64,000 nt of DNA from Tubulanus polymorphus (lineage: Eukaryota; Nemertea; Palaeonemertea; Tubulaniformes; Tubulanidae), in NCBI RefSeq assembly GCF_964204645.1, contig NC_134035.1, forward strand, positions 10,478,501 through 10,542,500, read 5' to 3'. Shown one piece after another: positions 1-34,351 of the stretch. Positions within the stretch are counted from its first letter, which is position 1. The number at the start of each line of letters is the position of its first letter. The notes beneath the pieces are model-generated. The model saw only the letters and a program-made list of their open reading frames with translations. It was not told the origin of the DNA and searched no databases. A program made the translations under genes and the position numbers.

Positions 1-3000
1 GAAATTGTAGCATGGATTAAGCGCATCGAATGAATATTTGATCAAACGGGCGCCGACGACGGCGGCCATTAGCTCGAGGCGCGGTAACGAGAGCTGTTTA
101 ACGGGTGCAACTCTGTTTTTCGCTATGACAAGCGCGGTGTTTTTCCCTTGACGTAGATAAACGGTGGCTCCGTAGCCACGTGAACTCGCGTCCACAAAGC
201 AATGTAACTCAGTATCGGTATCCTCCGACGGCGCAGAAAAATACTTTCGGTTAATCGTTATTTTTCTCGCATTTTGTGGATCGCGGTACAAAGTTTTCCA
301 GTTAATGCTCACCTCGTCTGGTAATAATTCATCCCACGAGACATTCGCTTTCCATAATTCTTGGATGAATATTTTTGATTTGATGTGAACCGGCGATAAC
401 AGTCCTAACGGATCATAGAGACTCGCCACGCTCCTGACGATTTCGCGCTTCGTAATAATTTCTGGTTCGCTATGCTCGATCGCTTGCTTGTATTTAAGCC
501 TGTCCTGATTGGCATCCCACAGGAGTTCTAGGTTGTTGACAACGTCATGTCCGTTCAATAAGTTGTCTTTACTCGCAATATGTCTGAGGTTTTCGTTGTT
601 ACTAGTCCACTCACATAGTTTAAATCCTGCGTCGGACATCATCCGATTCGCGTTATGGTAATAATCGATTGCTGTCGATTCGTCTTTCACCGACGTAACG
701 ACGTTGTCTACGTATATGCTCGATTTCATATCGTTAGCTACCGTGCTCTTATCTTTGTCCAAATGTGATTTTATGACGGCATTGAGAATAAACGGCGAGC
801 ACGCTGCTCCGAATAATACAGATTTAAATTGATACGTAATGAATTTGCTTTCGGGGTCGTTTGGATCGCTTAGCCAGAAAAATTTCGTGAATTTCCGGTC
901 TGGCTCGGCTAGGCCCACTTGAAGGAAGGCCTTTTCGATGTCGCTACTAAGTCCAACGTCGCATGTACGAAAGTTCATCAAGATCGAACCAAGATCGTTA
1001 AGCAGTAGCGGTCCTTTTTCCAGGCAGTCATTTAAACTCGGAGACTGACGCGTACGGAAGCTACAATCGTAGACGACGCGAATTGGTGTTGTAGCTGAGT
1101 CTTTCTTCATCGAGTGGTGCGGTATATAATGCCCTTCGGATTCGTTTTCCTCGTGGATCGACTCGATGAATCCACGCGCTATTTGATCTTCGATAATTCG
1201 ATCATAGATTTTTCGGGTATCGTTATTTAGTTTCCTGACCATCGCTCGCGTTCGGTTGGCTGTGTTCAGTCTATTGGTCGGTAATGGAGGGTGTTCCGGC
1301 CTCCACGGTAGCTGCGCAACGTATTGGTTTCCCGCCTTTTCGATACAATCCGTCGCGTAATTTTCAAACGTAAGTTCTTCGTTTATCGGGTGTTTTATCC
1401 CGAGTGTTTCGACTCTCCAAAAGTTTTCGAGTTGGTCTCGTTCATGAGTATCATCGGTGAGGATAAAGTTCGCGTAGTCACAACGGTCGTGACTCGAGTT
1501 TTTTAGCGGACCCGAAAGAAGATAACCGAGTTTTGACGCAACCGCTGTGGGGCCGTTGCCCCTGACGACTTTGTCCTCAACTAAGGACCAGTAGTAGTCG
1601 GATCCAATTAATAGAGCGATTTCGAACGATTCACGACCGCTTACAGGGTGCGCCAGTTTCAGACCCGATAGATAATGTAAATTACGTGTATCTTTGATGT
1701 GATTACTCATAGGTGTCGTAATGTTCGATTTTACGAGTGCGCTTATCGGCACGTCTCCAGTTTCGGTTTTAATGGCTAACTTGACCCGGTCGTATTTCCT
1801 TTGTTTAGATTTAGTATCTCCAAAGATCGAAAGATTCAGTATTTCGCTCGACTCCGGTTTCAAGTTTAATTTCACGGCTGTTTCCTCCGTGATCCATGTT
1901 CGGGTCGAGCCTTCATCAAACAATATGCTGACGGTCTCGGAGTTTTGCTGTTTTTCATCAGTAATTTCAGCAACAGCTGTCTTTAAGACGACTGGCGTGG
2001 ATACGGTGATTGAGTCTTGTGAATTTAGCACGCTGATGTACATTTGCCTGTCATCGCATCGCGGGTTCTGATCGTTATGACCAGCTGATTGTGGTTTTTT
2101 GCCGCATAGAGATGTATGGTGTTTATCTGAACATACAGAACAGCTATAGCGTGACCTGCAATCTCTGGCTTTGTGATTTTTTCTCAAACAATTTCGGCAG
2201 AGATTTTCTCTTTTCACTATATCCATCCGTTTTTCCAGAGTGTCATAGATAAGACAATCCCTTGATTTGTGGTCTTTCTTGCAGTAGTTACATTGAATCT
2301 TATAATTACGGTCTAGACGGCTTGTTTGATTTCGTTTTCTGTGATGAATTAATAACGACGTGTCTGTGGTTTCGTCTTCTGAATCGCTGATGAGCACACT
2401 TTGAATGGCTTGTCCTGCCAGACCCGCTTGAATCTCTTTCTGTAACGCTTTCTTCAATTCAGTTAAATTCCATGCTGAATCACCATGGTCGCGTGTGATC
2501 TGAGTTTTAATTCCCGATGGGAGTTTCTCGAATATGACTGGAATCAGGAGATCCCCATAGCTTTCCTCGGTCTTACCGAGAGATTTTAGACCCCTGATAT
2601 AGCCTTCCAGTTCATCGTAGAACTTTTTCATCTGTTGTACATTTTCGCGTGGTTTTGGCAATTCCCACAATGCCTTCATATAATCGTTGATCAATTTATG
2701 AGTTTGTCCGTACCTGTTTTTCAAGAGTTCAATGGCTTCGACGTAGTTGTTATTGGTCAGTGATAAGCCCTCGACGCATCGGGCCGCTTCTCCGCTGAGT
2801 TGCGCACGAAGATACTGGAATTTTTGGATGTCGTCTAATCCGGTATCGTTGTGGATAGCTGATTCGAATGCATCTATAAAGCCGATCCATTGTAGTAAAT
2901 CCCCGCTGAATGTCGGTAAATGTAACTTAGGTAGATTGACTTGCCTTGATTTGTTGTTAATCGGTTGATGGGTTGTCGTTGTCGTCGGTTTCGTGTCGTT

Positions 3001-3369
3001 ATTGAACGTTTCAATAAAGAATCTATACTTTTGTATTTCGATAATCCGTTCGAATGCGAAATCATCTGCTTCTGCGATAGATGATTGTAGATTTTCATCA
3101 GGCGTCAACGAGAGAATTGTTTGATCTAGTTCTTGGATGAGGTTTAGCTTTGCGACCGCTGATGATATGATTGCTACCAGATCTTGAACTTCGGCTAGGC
3201 CTACTTCTGTTGATTCGGATTTTAGGCTCTGGTAGACCTCTTCTGCACGATTGAGGTATTTAGATAACTGCCCTCGGTGGGCCAACCGAGATGCTGTAGG
3301 ACGCTTCGTTTGGTCCATTTCGTTTTGACGCTCAGTTTTGTCATTCGCATTTTTCGATGTCGTCGACAT
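1..3369 (-). mobile_element. BEL/Pao LTR retrotransposon gag-pol polyprotein, cut by the left edge
   Basis: Reading the minus strand from an ATG at 3369 gives one frame without stops to position 1, about 1120 codons. In order it shows a coiled N-terminus, a DUF1759-type Gag region near residues 140-250 (motif LHLPTFSGD), three Cys/His knuckles (CNYCKKDHKSRDC, CRNCLRKNHKARDC, CSVCSDKHHTSLC), an aspartic protease with LFDEGSTR near residue 483, and a reverse transcriptase with YVDN near residue 885, where most relatives have YVDD. Next come the Pao-type connector and the start of RNase H (FVDASSRGYG). The frame ends in PRLELMAAVVGARL at the window edge, so the integrase and 3' LTR lie outside. 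The absence of stops or frameshifts suggests a young copy. The order protease-RT-RNase H and the PRLELMAAV signature are typical of Pao/BEL, not Gypsy or Copia. Confidence 0.93.
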
Positions 3370-3388
3370 AATCCTGGTCACGGCACCA
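3370..3388 (-). promoter_or_regulatory. Primer binding site resembling tRNA-His
   Basis: On the minus strand the 19 bases read TGGTGCCGTGACCAGGATT. This matches the complement of the 3' end of a typical animal tRNA-His with about two mismatches. It lies directly between the LTR end and the Gag ATG, so the leader is almost absent. The tRNA match is from general knowledge of tRNA-His, not a search. Confidence 0.7.
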
Positions 3389-3390
3389 AA

Positions 3391-3619
3391 TGTGATGGAG
3401 TGACTATCACCACAGAGAGTTGACCAGATCCGAAGGAGTAAAGTCGAAGAGCGTGTTGTATTTTGTGAATCTAAACAGCATCTAACTTTATTACTACAGT
3501 ATAGGGTTACAGTATAGTACACATGGCGCGAAACAGCAACCAATCATATAAGAGAGACATCAACGAATCATATAAGAGAACCAACACATGTCGTTCTCGA
3601 CACCCGAAAGAGTAAAACA
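3391..3619 (-). repeat. 5' LTR of the BEL/Pao element
   Basis: The segment next to the primer site has TGT...ACA ends in element orientation. It carries an AATAAA on the minus strand near 3490 and AT-rich promoter-like sequence, including a 16-base motif (AATCATATAAGAGA) repeated twice near 3541-3589. The inner border (3391) is firm because it abuts the primer site. The outer border at 3619 is inferred from the TGT/ACA rule only, because the partner LTR is outside the window. Confidence 0.6.
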
Positions 3620-4450
3620 TTCCATCTCAGCGGGGCGTTATACTTCATTAAGAAAGTAGGCCAGCCTCTTCATTGGTCTACCAACTGCGTTCATCATTTG
3701 AGGAAATTTACGTTCATTTTATATAATTAAGTTGGTTGATGTTTTTTGTATTTTACGTAGTATAACCGACGGTAAATAGTAAACAAACTTCGTTGCAACC
3801 AAGGGTCTGAAAACGACCAGTTTATTTTCATGGCGGCATCATCGCAGCATAGGAGCAGTGGGGATTCAAATTGTTTGCTATTAGTTTTCGATCAAGTTTA
3901 ATATTCCATAATGCTGGGTGTATAAAGGTGACGTCGCGTCAGTGTTTTATCATGCGGTAACTTCAACAATTCGAAATTTTCAGAGATATTCCTATAGATC
4001 AATATTCTATGGTACCCGTGTACCTGGTCTTTATGCTGGATGTATTACAGAGGTGACGTCACGATCGCCTAGCGTGTGTAACAGCGGAACGGTGTACAAA
4101 CTTCATTGTAAACCCTTTCAACGACTAGAGACAACAACGCGGCTGCCTATTGGTCAGTATTGAAATACGCCACCGGTCGACGGTGAGTAGAATCACTAGG
4201 CCAGTCATTCATCTCTTGATCTTCACACTGTGCTGACAGGATTTCGAATATGGCGTTCATCCCGGCGATCATCCTGGCGATTACGCTGCGCTCTTTCCAT
4301 ATAAAGAACGACGCCTTTATGTTTTTTATGTGTTACTGTCCGTCCGTGTGCTGTCGTGTGCGGTTCCGTGTTTATTAATCCTTCGTTTTTCCAGCGTCTA
4401 ACCCGTTATATTTTTCAGGGCCGATTTATCTATCGATTTTCAACGTTCTA
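3620..4450. other. Non-coding stretch with a diverged internal duplication and CRE-like sites
   Basis: No convincing gene. Two diverged direct copies can be seen: 3785-3945 and 4025-4130 share the pattern 'aacaaacttcgttg...' and 'gctgg(g/a)tgtat.aa...ggtgacgtc'. The second holds a TGACGTCA palindrome (CRE-type site) near 4053. It may be the promoter or LTR part of an old element, but nothing identifies the family. Confidence 0.4.
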
Positions 4451-4457
4451 TGGAATA

Positions 4458-5215
4458 AAACTAATGCCCGAAAGCGTCGGCTCCTTCGCCGGTCATGTGC
4501 AGAGGATGTCAGACAAAGAGTCGGTCAGGAAATTCTGCCCTCTACACGCCCTCATACGGAACACGAAAACCAGGATGACGAGGCCTCACTGCCCCCACCT
4601 ATCTACAAAGTGTGCTGAGTGATGTCAATGACGGGCATATCTGTGGGATTGCGCGGGATACAAATGGAGTGGTTATACTGGACTCACGCCACTAGCATTC
4701 ATTGGTCCTTGTGACCACTCGGATGAGGGATGATTCTACTGTCACACCCTTTGATTTCTGGTATTCATTGAGTCGGCTGAGGGATGATTCTACTGTCACG
4801 CCCTTTGATTTCTAGTTTGAGTGCTAGTTTTCATTGCGTCCTTGTGACAACCTCGGATAGGGATGAAGTCTCTTGTCTGGCTTGTGAGTGCTAGGTTTCA
4901 TTGTGTCCTTGTGACCACCTCGGGCAGGGATGAAGTCTCTTGTCACGCCTTTGAGTGCTAGTTGAGATCCTGAATCTCAATTCGGGCAATCTGGTTTTAC
5001 TGCGCTATTTTTGTCGTGAACAATCTTACAGGTTTGTCGGTTACTGACATCGCCCAGTACACCCTGTGGTTAGATGGTGAACGTGAGGCGTTGTCATTCA
5101 GGTTTTCGCGTTCTGTGTGAGGGCGTGTAGAGGGCAGCAAATTCCTGGCTGACTCTTTTTCTGGTATCCTCTGCACATGACCGGCGCTGGGGAGCCGACG
5201 CTTTCGGACATTAGA
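4458..5215. repeat. Inverted repeat: two facing copies of a decayed element
   Basis: The plus strand of 4458-4645 and the minus strand of 5035-5215 are diverged copies of one sequence of about 180 bp. They share the run 'gaaagcgtcggctcc', the run 'ggtcatgtgcagagga' and 'ctgccctctacacgccctca'. Translation of both gives a similar short peptide (PESVGS...FCPLHAL), so the source may have been coding. I do not recognise the family. The arms flank the tandem repeat at 4683-4965. Confidence 0.65.
4683..4965. repeat. Tandem repeat, about 75-80 bp unit, roughly four copies
   Basis: Successive units contain 'cattg(t)gtccttgtgacca', then 'ggatgagggatgattctactgtc' or its variant 'gggatgaagtctcttgtc', then 'acgcctttgagtgctag'. 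The copies differ by substitutions and small gaps. The repeat lies between the arms of the inverted repeat. Confidence 0.7.
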
Positions 5216-5782
5216 CAGGCAGGGTCATGTCCGTATATATCACAAAATTCTATTCTGGCGGACTCGGATCGCTCTTCCACGGACCCCCGAACAGACAGTT
5301 CAAATTTTGATTCCCGGGCCTCAGTCGAACCTTGATGGACATTTTGGTGATTCCCCTTTGAACAAACAACAACATAGATTTTAGGGGTAGGTTCCAAACC
5401 TGGCGTGGTATGGCATTTATATTGGCATTTGGCATGGCATTTTCTTCGTTAGAATCAACTAATTTCACTTATTTATATAGATAATCACAGTATCATATAG
5501 ATAACCATTTTGAAAATGAAATTCTTAATCGCGAAGCAACAGTAAATGAATATTTGCTAAGTACGGAAAATAACAGTTCTAAACGGAGGCCACGTACCCG
5601 GCGTGTAGTACTCTCTAGTTGAAGTACTGAATAATTCAATAAAGTTTCTGTTTCCGAAAGAAATAAGTCGAAATCTTGTCTTAATTATTTTCGAAAAATT
5701 AAACGGACCCTGAGGCATGACAGGCCATAACGTACACTATGACCGTGTAGTTTTTCCAGGAGTACAAAAGATGGAACCCAGT
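5216..5782. other. AT-rich spacer without a recognised gene
   Basis: Short minus-strand frames (for example 5098-5468) exist but show no known motif and partly overlap the decayed inverted repeat. I see no RNA gene. The stretch ends at the 33-bp minisatellite. Confidence 0.4.
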
Positions 5783-6640
5783 AACCCTAGTATTGGCCTG
5801 TTTAATAAACGCCGAAACCCTAGTATTGGCTTGATGAATAAACGTAGTTACCCTAGTGTTGGCCTGGTTATTAAATGCAGTAACCCTAGTGTTGGCCTGT
5901 ATAATAAACGCAGTAATCCTAGTGTTGGCCTGCTGAATAAACGCAGTAGCCCTAGTGTTGGCCTGTATAATAAACGCAGTAACCCTACTGTTGGCTTGTA
6001 TAATAAACACAGTAATCCTGGTATTGGCCTGCTCAATAAACACAGTAACCCCAGTATTGGCCTGCTTAATAAACACAGTAACCCTAGTGTTGGCCTGCTT
6101 AATAAACGCAGTAACCCTAGTGTTGGCCTGCTGAATAAACGCAGTAACCCTAGTATTGGCCTGCTCAATAAACACAGTAACCCTAGTATTGGCCTGCTTA
6201 ATAAACGCAGTAACCCTAGTGTTGGCCTGTTTAATCAACGTAGTTACCCTAGTGTTGGCCTGCTTAATAAACGCAGTAACCCTAGTGTTGGCCTGCTTAA
6301 TAAACGCAGTAACCCTAGTGTTGGCCTGGTTAATAAACACAGTAACCCTAGTGTTGGCCTTTATAGTAAACGCAGTAATCCTAGTGTTGGCCTGCTGAAT
6401 AAACGTAGTTACCCTAGTATTGGCCGGCTTAATAAACGCAGTAATCCTAGTGTTGGCCTGCTCAATAAACGCAGTAACCCTAGTGTTGGCCTGTTTAATA
6501 AACGCAGTAATCCTAGTGTTGGCCTGCTTAATAAACGTAGTAATCCTAGTGTTGGCCTGCTGAATAAACGCAGTAATCCTAGTGTTGGCCTGCTGAATAA
6601 ACGCAGTAATCCTAGTGTTGGCCTGTTTCGAACGATACAA
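5783..6640. repeat. 33-bp minisatellite, 25 full copies plus one partial
   Basis: The unit is close to 'agtaaccctagtgttggcct' plus 'gcttaataaacgc' (33 bp). Because the unit is a multiple of three and has no stop in several frames, plus-strand frames (308 codons from 5717; 80 codons at 6156-6398) and minus-strand frames (349 codons, 5699-6748; 106 codons, 5848-6168; 101 codons, 6409-6714) all stay open. The plus frame repeats an 11-residue unit near NPSVGLLNKRS. Every unit carries AATAAA and an AACCCTA string. Copies differ mostly by C/T and G/A changes such as CGC/CAC, consistent with CpG decay rather than protein selection. I treat it as a repeat, not a gene. Confidence 0.9.
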
Positions 6641-6768
6641 TAAAGTATTGAATTGAATTGGTTCCCGGATTGAGATATATTCAGAGACGACATGGTACTT
6701 TCTGCTGCTGTCAAATCGAACCCGGAAATAAAGGAAAGGGATACTCACTCCTCCTAAACCACACGGAT

Positions 6769-6864
6769 ACGTGCTGCTGTTGACAGATACCCCTGCTGCA
6801 CGTGCTGCTGCTGACTGATACCCCTACTGCACGTGCTGCTGTTGACAGATACCCCTGCTGCACG
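6769..6864. repeat. Tandem repeat, about 31 bp x 3
   Basis: Three near-identical units of the form 'acgtgctgctgttgacagat' + 'acccctgctgc' follow the 33-bp array after about 130 bp. Confidence 0.8.
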
Positions 6865-6960
6865 TCGCATATCATCATCTCTACTTATGAAGAGTAAATC
6901 CTCTATTTATTTTTAATTTTTAGTCACGTCAATTGTCATTTTGATAGAGTTAGGGTTCAG

Positions 6961-7069
6961 GGTCCAGTTCCACAGTTCGGAGTTAAGATTTGACCCTGAG
7001 TTAACCCAGTGAAAATGAACTAATTTTAACTAAGAGTTAACTCTAACTCACAAATGTGGAACTGGATCC
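6961..7069. mobile_element. MITE, family with GGTCCAGTTCCACA termini, copy 1
   Basis: Ends are inverted: 'ggtccagttccacag' at the left and 'tgtggaactggatcc' at the right. The interior holds 'gagttaa' and 'gaactaattttaact' palindromic AT-rich strings. A second copy lies at 19735-19848 in a kinase intron. No coding capacity. Confidence 0.75.
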
Positions 7070-7159
7070 AGAGGTTTAGGGTCTGTCTTACAGCTAGGAA
7101 TAGGTTAGAGTAAGGTTGAGTGTGCGATATGTATTGAAAACTTATGGCTGGAATACAAG

Positions 7160-7236
7160 AGCCTCGGTGGTCTAGTGGAAAGACGTTACACTAGAAATAT
7201 GCTGGTCCGGGGTCGAATCCCGCTCTATGCCTCTAT
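7160..7236 (+). repeat. tRNA-like relic (tRNA pseudogene or SINE head)
   Basis: An A-box-like TGGTCTAGTGG and a B-box-like GGGTCGAATCCC are correctly spaced (about 40 bases). The T-arm can form 4 of 5 pairs, but the acceptor ends do not pair and there is no sound anticodon stem. A functional tRNA is unlikely. Confidence 0.5.
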
Positions 7237-7258
7237 TTACTCTAACTCTGTTCTCCAC

Positions 7259-7326
7259 ACTTGACCTGAAGGTGGGATGCCCTCCGAGAAGGTGGGATGC
7301 CCTCTTAAGAAGGTGGGATGCCCTCT
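7259..7326. repeat. Tandem repeat, about 24 bp x 3
   Basis: Three copies of 'gaaggtgggatgccctc' separated by short spacers. Nothing else of note lies between here and the kinase ATG, apart from a possible 3' splice site (tgtcattgcag) ending near 7451 that could close a 5'UTR intron. Confidence 0.7.
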
Positions 7327-7553
7327 TGTGTCGTCAAAGATGCAGAAAATCAAGGGCTTAGATTTTACCTTCAAATTAAATCACACTTTTTTAGGAAATT
7401 ATTTAATTTCTTACGTAGCATTTTTAATTGCATATTGTTGATTGTCATTGCAGATCGAATCAAATGAGTTGAAGTGGAATCATTCGTTGAATTGATGGAT
7501 GACTGAGCTGGCCGTAATATCAGTAATAGTTCAAATAGGTCATCTCGCACGTG

Positions 7554-30495
<22,942 letters not shown>

Positions 30496-31952
30496 AACTG
30501 ATCATCTCTCGAGATCGTGGGACCGAAACATTCGCCGTATAATCGTGAACCGTGCTGAAATATCAAGCGCTGCGATTAATCATGCGAAAAATTCTCGATC
30601 GATTTTCCGAGCCCCTTATATCGAACTGTGTAGACGATGAAAATGAATTGAAATGATCTTCGATTTCGTGCTGATAAATGAATGAATTGCAGAAAATAGC
30701 ATACCGGTGCATTAGTCGACAAAAACCCACGATAAAAAGAAAAACTGATAGTTTGACGTTTCGAGTCAAATCTATGAGCCATTTTCAAAAAGACTCATTG
30801 ATATTGGACAGCCACTTGTCTATGAAAACCAATACCGGTACATGTTTTTCGAGCGCCCTTCTCAGTGTCTGTGTGCAATTTTAAGCATTACCTACATAGG
30901 GATGAGTGGAACATTTTTAAGACCCTCACTGTTGAGTAATGTTTAAAAATTGACTGTATATTTTCTACGGCCTGATGGAACGAAGGTGCTTTAACAGATG
31001 ACTAATCGGTGTCACCTGAATATACATATATTTCGAGTAGCAATTGAGCACATGCCTCGATAGCAGTCGGCCTATAATCGATTCAAAAATCTCTTGTATG
31101 TTCAAATACAATATATATTTCATATTCCATTTTTGTAATGGTTCATGGCTGAATATTTTATCACTCTATGGTACTTCACTTGTAAGTACTTGCGATTTGT
31201 AGGGGTACATATTTCCTATCGTAAGCGTTCTATTCTCAAGAAATCTACATCGACCCAGTTCCACTGTTGTTAGTTGGGTTTGAATTTCTGTAGGTATGAA
31301 TCGGCAGCCTAGCTCGACTCGCCCCTCGAACAGACTTAAATAATGACCTTTCTTCATATTTTTGATCATCCAGGCTTCACGTCCTGTGTTCAGGCTCCGA
31401 CATTCTTAATCGAAAAATGAACTACAAATACCGTACACATTTTTTTCGCTATACTTTCAAAAAGTCTTCTTCGCTAAAATGTGTGAATGTCTGAAGGAGT
31501 GGTTCTTCCAGGCTGCTGATAAATGTCTGGCTCCAGTTTTATGAACGGGTTTAACTTAAAATTCGAATCAAAGATGCTTAATTCGGTTTAGTTAATTCGA
31601 TTAATAAATCTATTTCACGAACGCGAATTAGATTTCTGGGTTAGACTGATTCGAATTAAAGTTAATTCACGTTTCACAACCTCAAAAATTTTAATTCCAA
31701 TTATAACCAATTAACCTGTATAATAAGCTTAATCCGTGATCGTGAAATGGGGCCTTGTATTAGAGTTTGAATTTGTTCATTTGGTATTTAGCCCCAGAGT
31801 CTTGCATACCAAGAACTGCTTAACAAAATCCTGGATCCTTAACAGTTTTGTAAATGTAGAGATCTTGGAGTTAAATGTTCATTTGTAATTGCAGTAATAT
31901 ATGGACCTAGAGTCAAGTTTTAAGGCGAAATCTAGGCCCATCTACACGGAGG

Positions 31953-32040
31953 CACTATCGGCCGGGTCATTTTGTAAACTGCAATTAGAATTTGTAATCA
32001 GTTCATTTCTATAAGAAACAAAGTATCAATTTCTTTAGCC
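31953..32040. mobile_element. MITE, 'GATACCTTGTTTCTCC' family, half copy
   Basis: Contains 'cggccgggtcattttgtaaa', 'ctgcaattagaatttgtaat' and ends 'aaacaaagtatcaatttctt'. Matches the complete copies at 52701-52920 and 60848-61014. The left terminus is missing. Confidence 0.65.
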
Positions 32041-32862
32041 TAATCTGTAGAACGTGCTGGGTCTATGTATGTTACGTTAGTTAAAGAATTAAGCGAATTA
32101 GGGATATACGTTTTGCTATGGAATTTTTACACCTATACGAGTAGGTTTGATTTGTTCTTTTTAAATTGCAGTTTCTTCAAATAAATGCAATAACTGCTGG
32201 ACTTCTGGACCTGGTTCTATAGCTTTAGCTGAAATTTATTTTCTAGATTCTTGGAAAAGAGAACTGATTTAAACTCTACTTATACTGGAACTATAGAACT
32301 GGGGGTCCGTAACCACTCATCTAACTCTTGCCTTTGTCTAATGGTGTTATTTTAACGACATGTAAAATGTAAATAGTAATATATCTATATATAGGTATGA
32401 TTTTAATTTGTATCAGATTATACGCAATAGTACACGTATATGTATTTCCAGAGGCGATTTATGCGAAAATGTACAAAATCCCGCGAAAATAAAATCGTGT
32501 GTGAAATAATTTATCCTAAAATGAAGTTTATGAATTTAAGATTTTCTTGTCTCGGTCAAAAAATTCATTTACCACTTTTCAGTAAAACAATGCAATTTTT
32601 TTCATTCCCTTCATTTATTATATGACGCACATTTCTTAATTTTCGGAATTATCTAAGGCTATACATCCTTCGGATATATATGATAATCGAAACAGCCTGT
32701 AATGTCTATATGCCTATATTTTGACCAAATCTAAAATTGACATCAATCAATCTTAATTTAAGAAGCGTAAAGGTCTTAGCTTATTTCATTTAGATAATAG
32801 AAAACAATGATACAGTAGGTGTGTGATACTGCTAACCACATATATAGATTCTTATCATAAAG

Positions 32863-33160
32863 GTAGGGGCACACGAGCGTATTTTTTCGCCCGATCGCGG
32901 CGAATTCATAAATCGCCCGAAAAAATAGCTCGTGTGATCACTCACGGCGACGAAAGCCGATCGTACGGCGAATCGCCCATATCAAACATGTTTAATCTTT
33001 TCGCCCGATTATCTACGCCCGCAAATTCGCTCATCTACCCGATGAACCAATAGGATGCATTGTTTATATTATATTCATGTGATTTGTTAACTCTCTCCCA
33101 CTAAGTGCCAGTCGTTGACCGAATTTCGGTTTGATCACTACGTGTGCCCGCTCGTATCGG
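32863..33160. mobile_element. Possible non-autonomous element with GGGGCACACGAGCG-type termini
   Basis: Left end 'taggggcacacgagcg' and right end 'acgtgtgcccgctcg' are inverted. The inside repeats 'cgcccgat' and 'gcgaattc' motifs. Family not identified. Confidence 0.5.
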
Positions 33161-33549
33161 GCGTATAAATTCGTCGGCGAATTCGCTAACAGACGCAAAA
33201 TATCGTTGATAGAAGATCGTTGGCGGTACATTGTATAACGAATGTGTTCTCTATGAGTTTGAAAAGGCCTGTTCTAGAATTTCGTTGGCGTTATGGCGTA
33301 GGGTGAGAAGTGCTATAACGAGAGCTATAGATACCAATGAACTGTGCACAAGGATATTCCTGGCGATATTACGGATGGTGGTTTAACGAGCTTTGACTGT
33401 ATATCTAGTTTATACGTCCATGATAAATCTTAGATTCCAACTCTGAAGACCCGCATATGTTATAGATTGACTCATGTAATATAAACATTAGACACTAACT
33501 TCCTGGTGTAGTGACACTTCTTTCACTCATCTTGATGTTAGCAAGACTT

Positions 33550-33605
33550 CCAAGTAAAAATTATTACGGTAATAATTTTTATATTTTGGTAATACCAAAA
33601 TATAC
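33550..33605. repeat. Two adjacent AT-rich palindromes
   Basis: 'aaaattattacggtaataat' + 'ttt' is a near-perfect palindrome, followed at once by 'atattttggtaataccaaaa' + 'tat'. Either could extrude as a cruciform. Confidence 0.6.
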
Positions 33606-34351
33606 GAAAATTGAAAAAAATTGAAAAGTTGTATTATCTATTCACAAGCAGCTGCGTGCGACAAGTCAGTGATGCACTTTGGGGGTTTAATCGTGGGCTT
33701 TAAAACGTTAGTTTGACCGCTTAACGACTTGCCGGACTACATAATTATACACTAGCCCTATGAAGCAGCCAAAACCAGTGAGACAGACACAGGTTCGATT
33801 GCCACAATCGAACCAATTAAAACACCACAAAGTAACCACTCGAACCATGCACGTGGTGGTTATTACGGATGAAAAATCGATCGTATAACGTATATTTTAA
33901 AACGTACAAGTGCGAGCATCACCAGGAAGGTATCACGCTCAGCATCATCACTACCGGTATATATACCCACAGGCAAGTATTTCATTCATCCATCTCATTT
34001 GCATATGGTTAGTTTTTTTGCCAAAAATATACGAATGAAAAACATTGGAACATACACAATGGTTTCCAACGGATGAATCTCACAGTTGATTATTGTCGCT
34101 TGTCGTCTTGTGCACGAATAATGTAATTCATATCGTCGTGTAAGGACTTTAAAAATGATATTGATAACGACAAAACAGTCGGGAATATAGCGAGTTTTTT
34201 GTCTACTCTCCCCGGTCAAAATCATCGAATATCGCTATACATAAGTTGATTTTTTTCATCTTTGAAATTATCAATCTCTGTAGAAAAATTCTATCATCGA
34301 TCATTTTATTCAATTACAAAATTCACGATAACATGTCAGTTACCCTTAAAG

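Larger units (their letters stand above)
30496..34351. other. Intergenic DNA after the kinase
   Basis: AT-rich 3'UTR and spacer. AATAAA strings occur near 31602, 32180 and 32487, but none can be chosen as the kinase poly(A) signal. It holds MITE relics (31953-32040, 32863-33160), a palindrome-rich patch at 31545-31745 and two adjacent perfect palindromes near 33554-33602. No gene is supported. Confidence 0.6.

Noticed and set aside
1324-2968. Small plus-strand frames in the first 3 kb
   Set aside because: They lie antisense to the continuous BEL/Pao frame on the minus strand.
5717-6748. Genes for repeat proteins of 308 (plus) and 349 (minus) residues
   Set aside because: Both are by-products of a stop-free 33-bp tandem repeat. 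Unit differences look like CpG decay, not protein constraint, and no independent coding sequence flanks the array.
7160-7236. Functional tRNA gene
   Set aside because: A- and B-box strings are present, but the acceptor ends and anticodon stem do not pair.
7551-7553. GTG start for the kinase
   Set aside because: The ATG at 7554 is in the same frame, an in-frame TAG lies 15 bases upstream of the GTG, and GTG starts are rare in animals.
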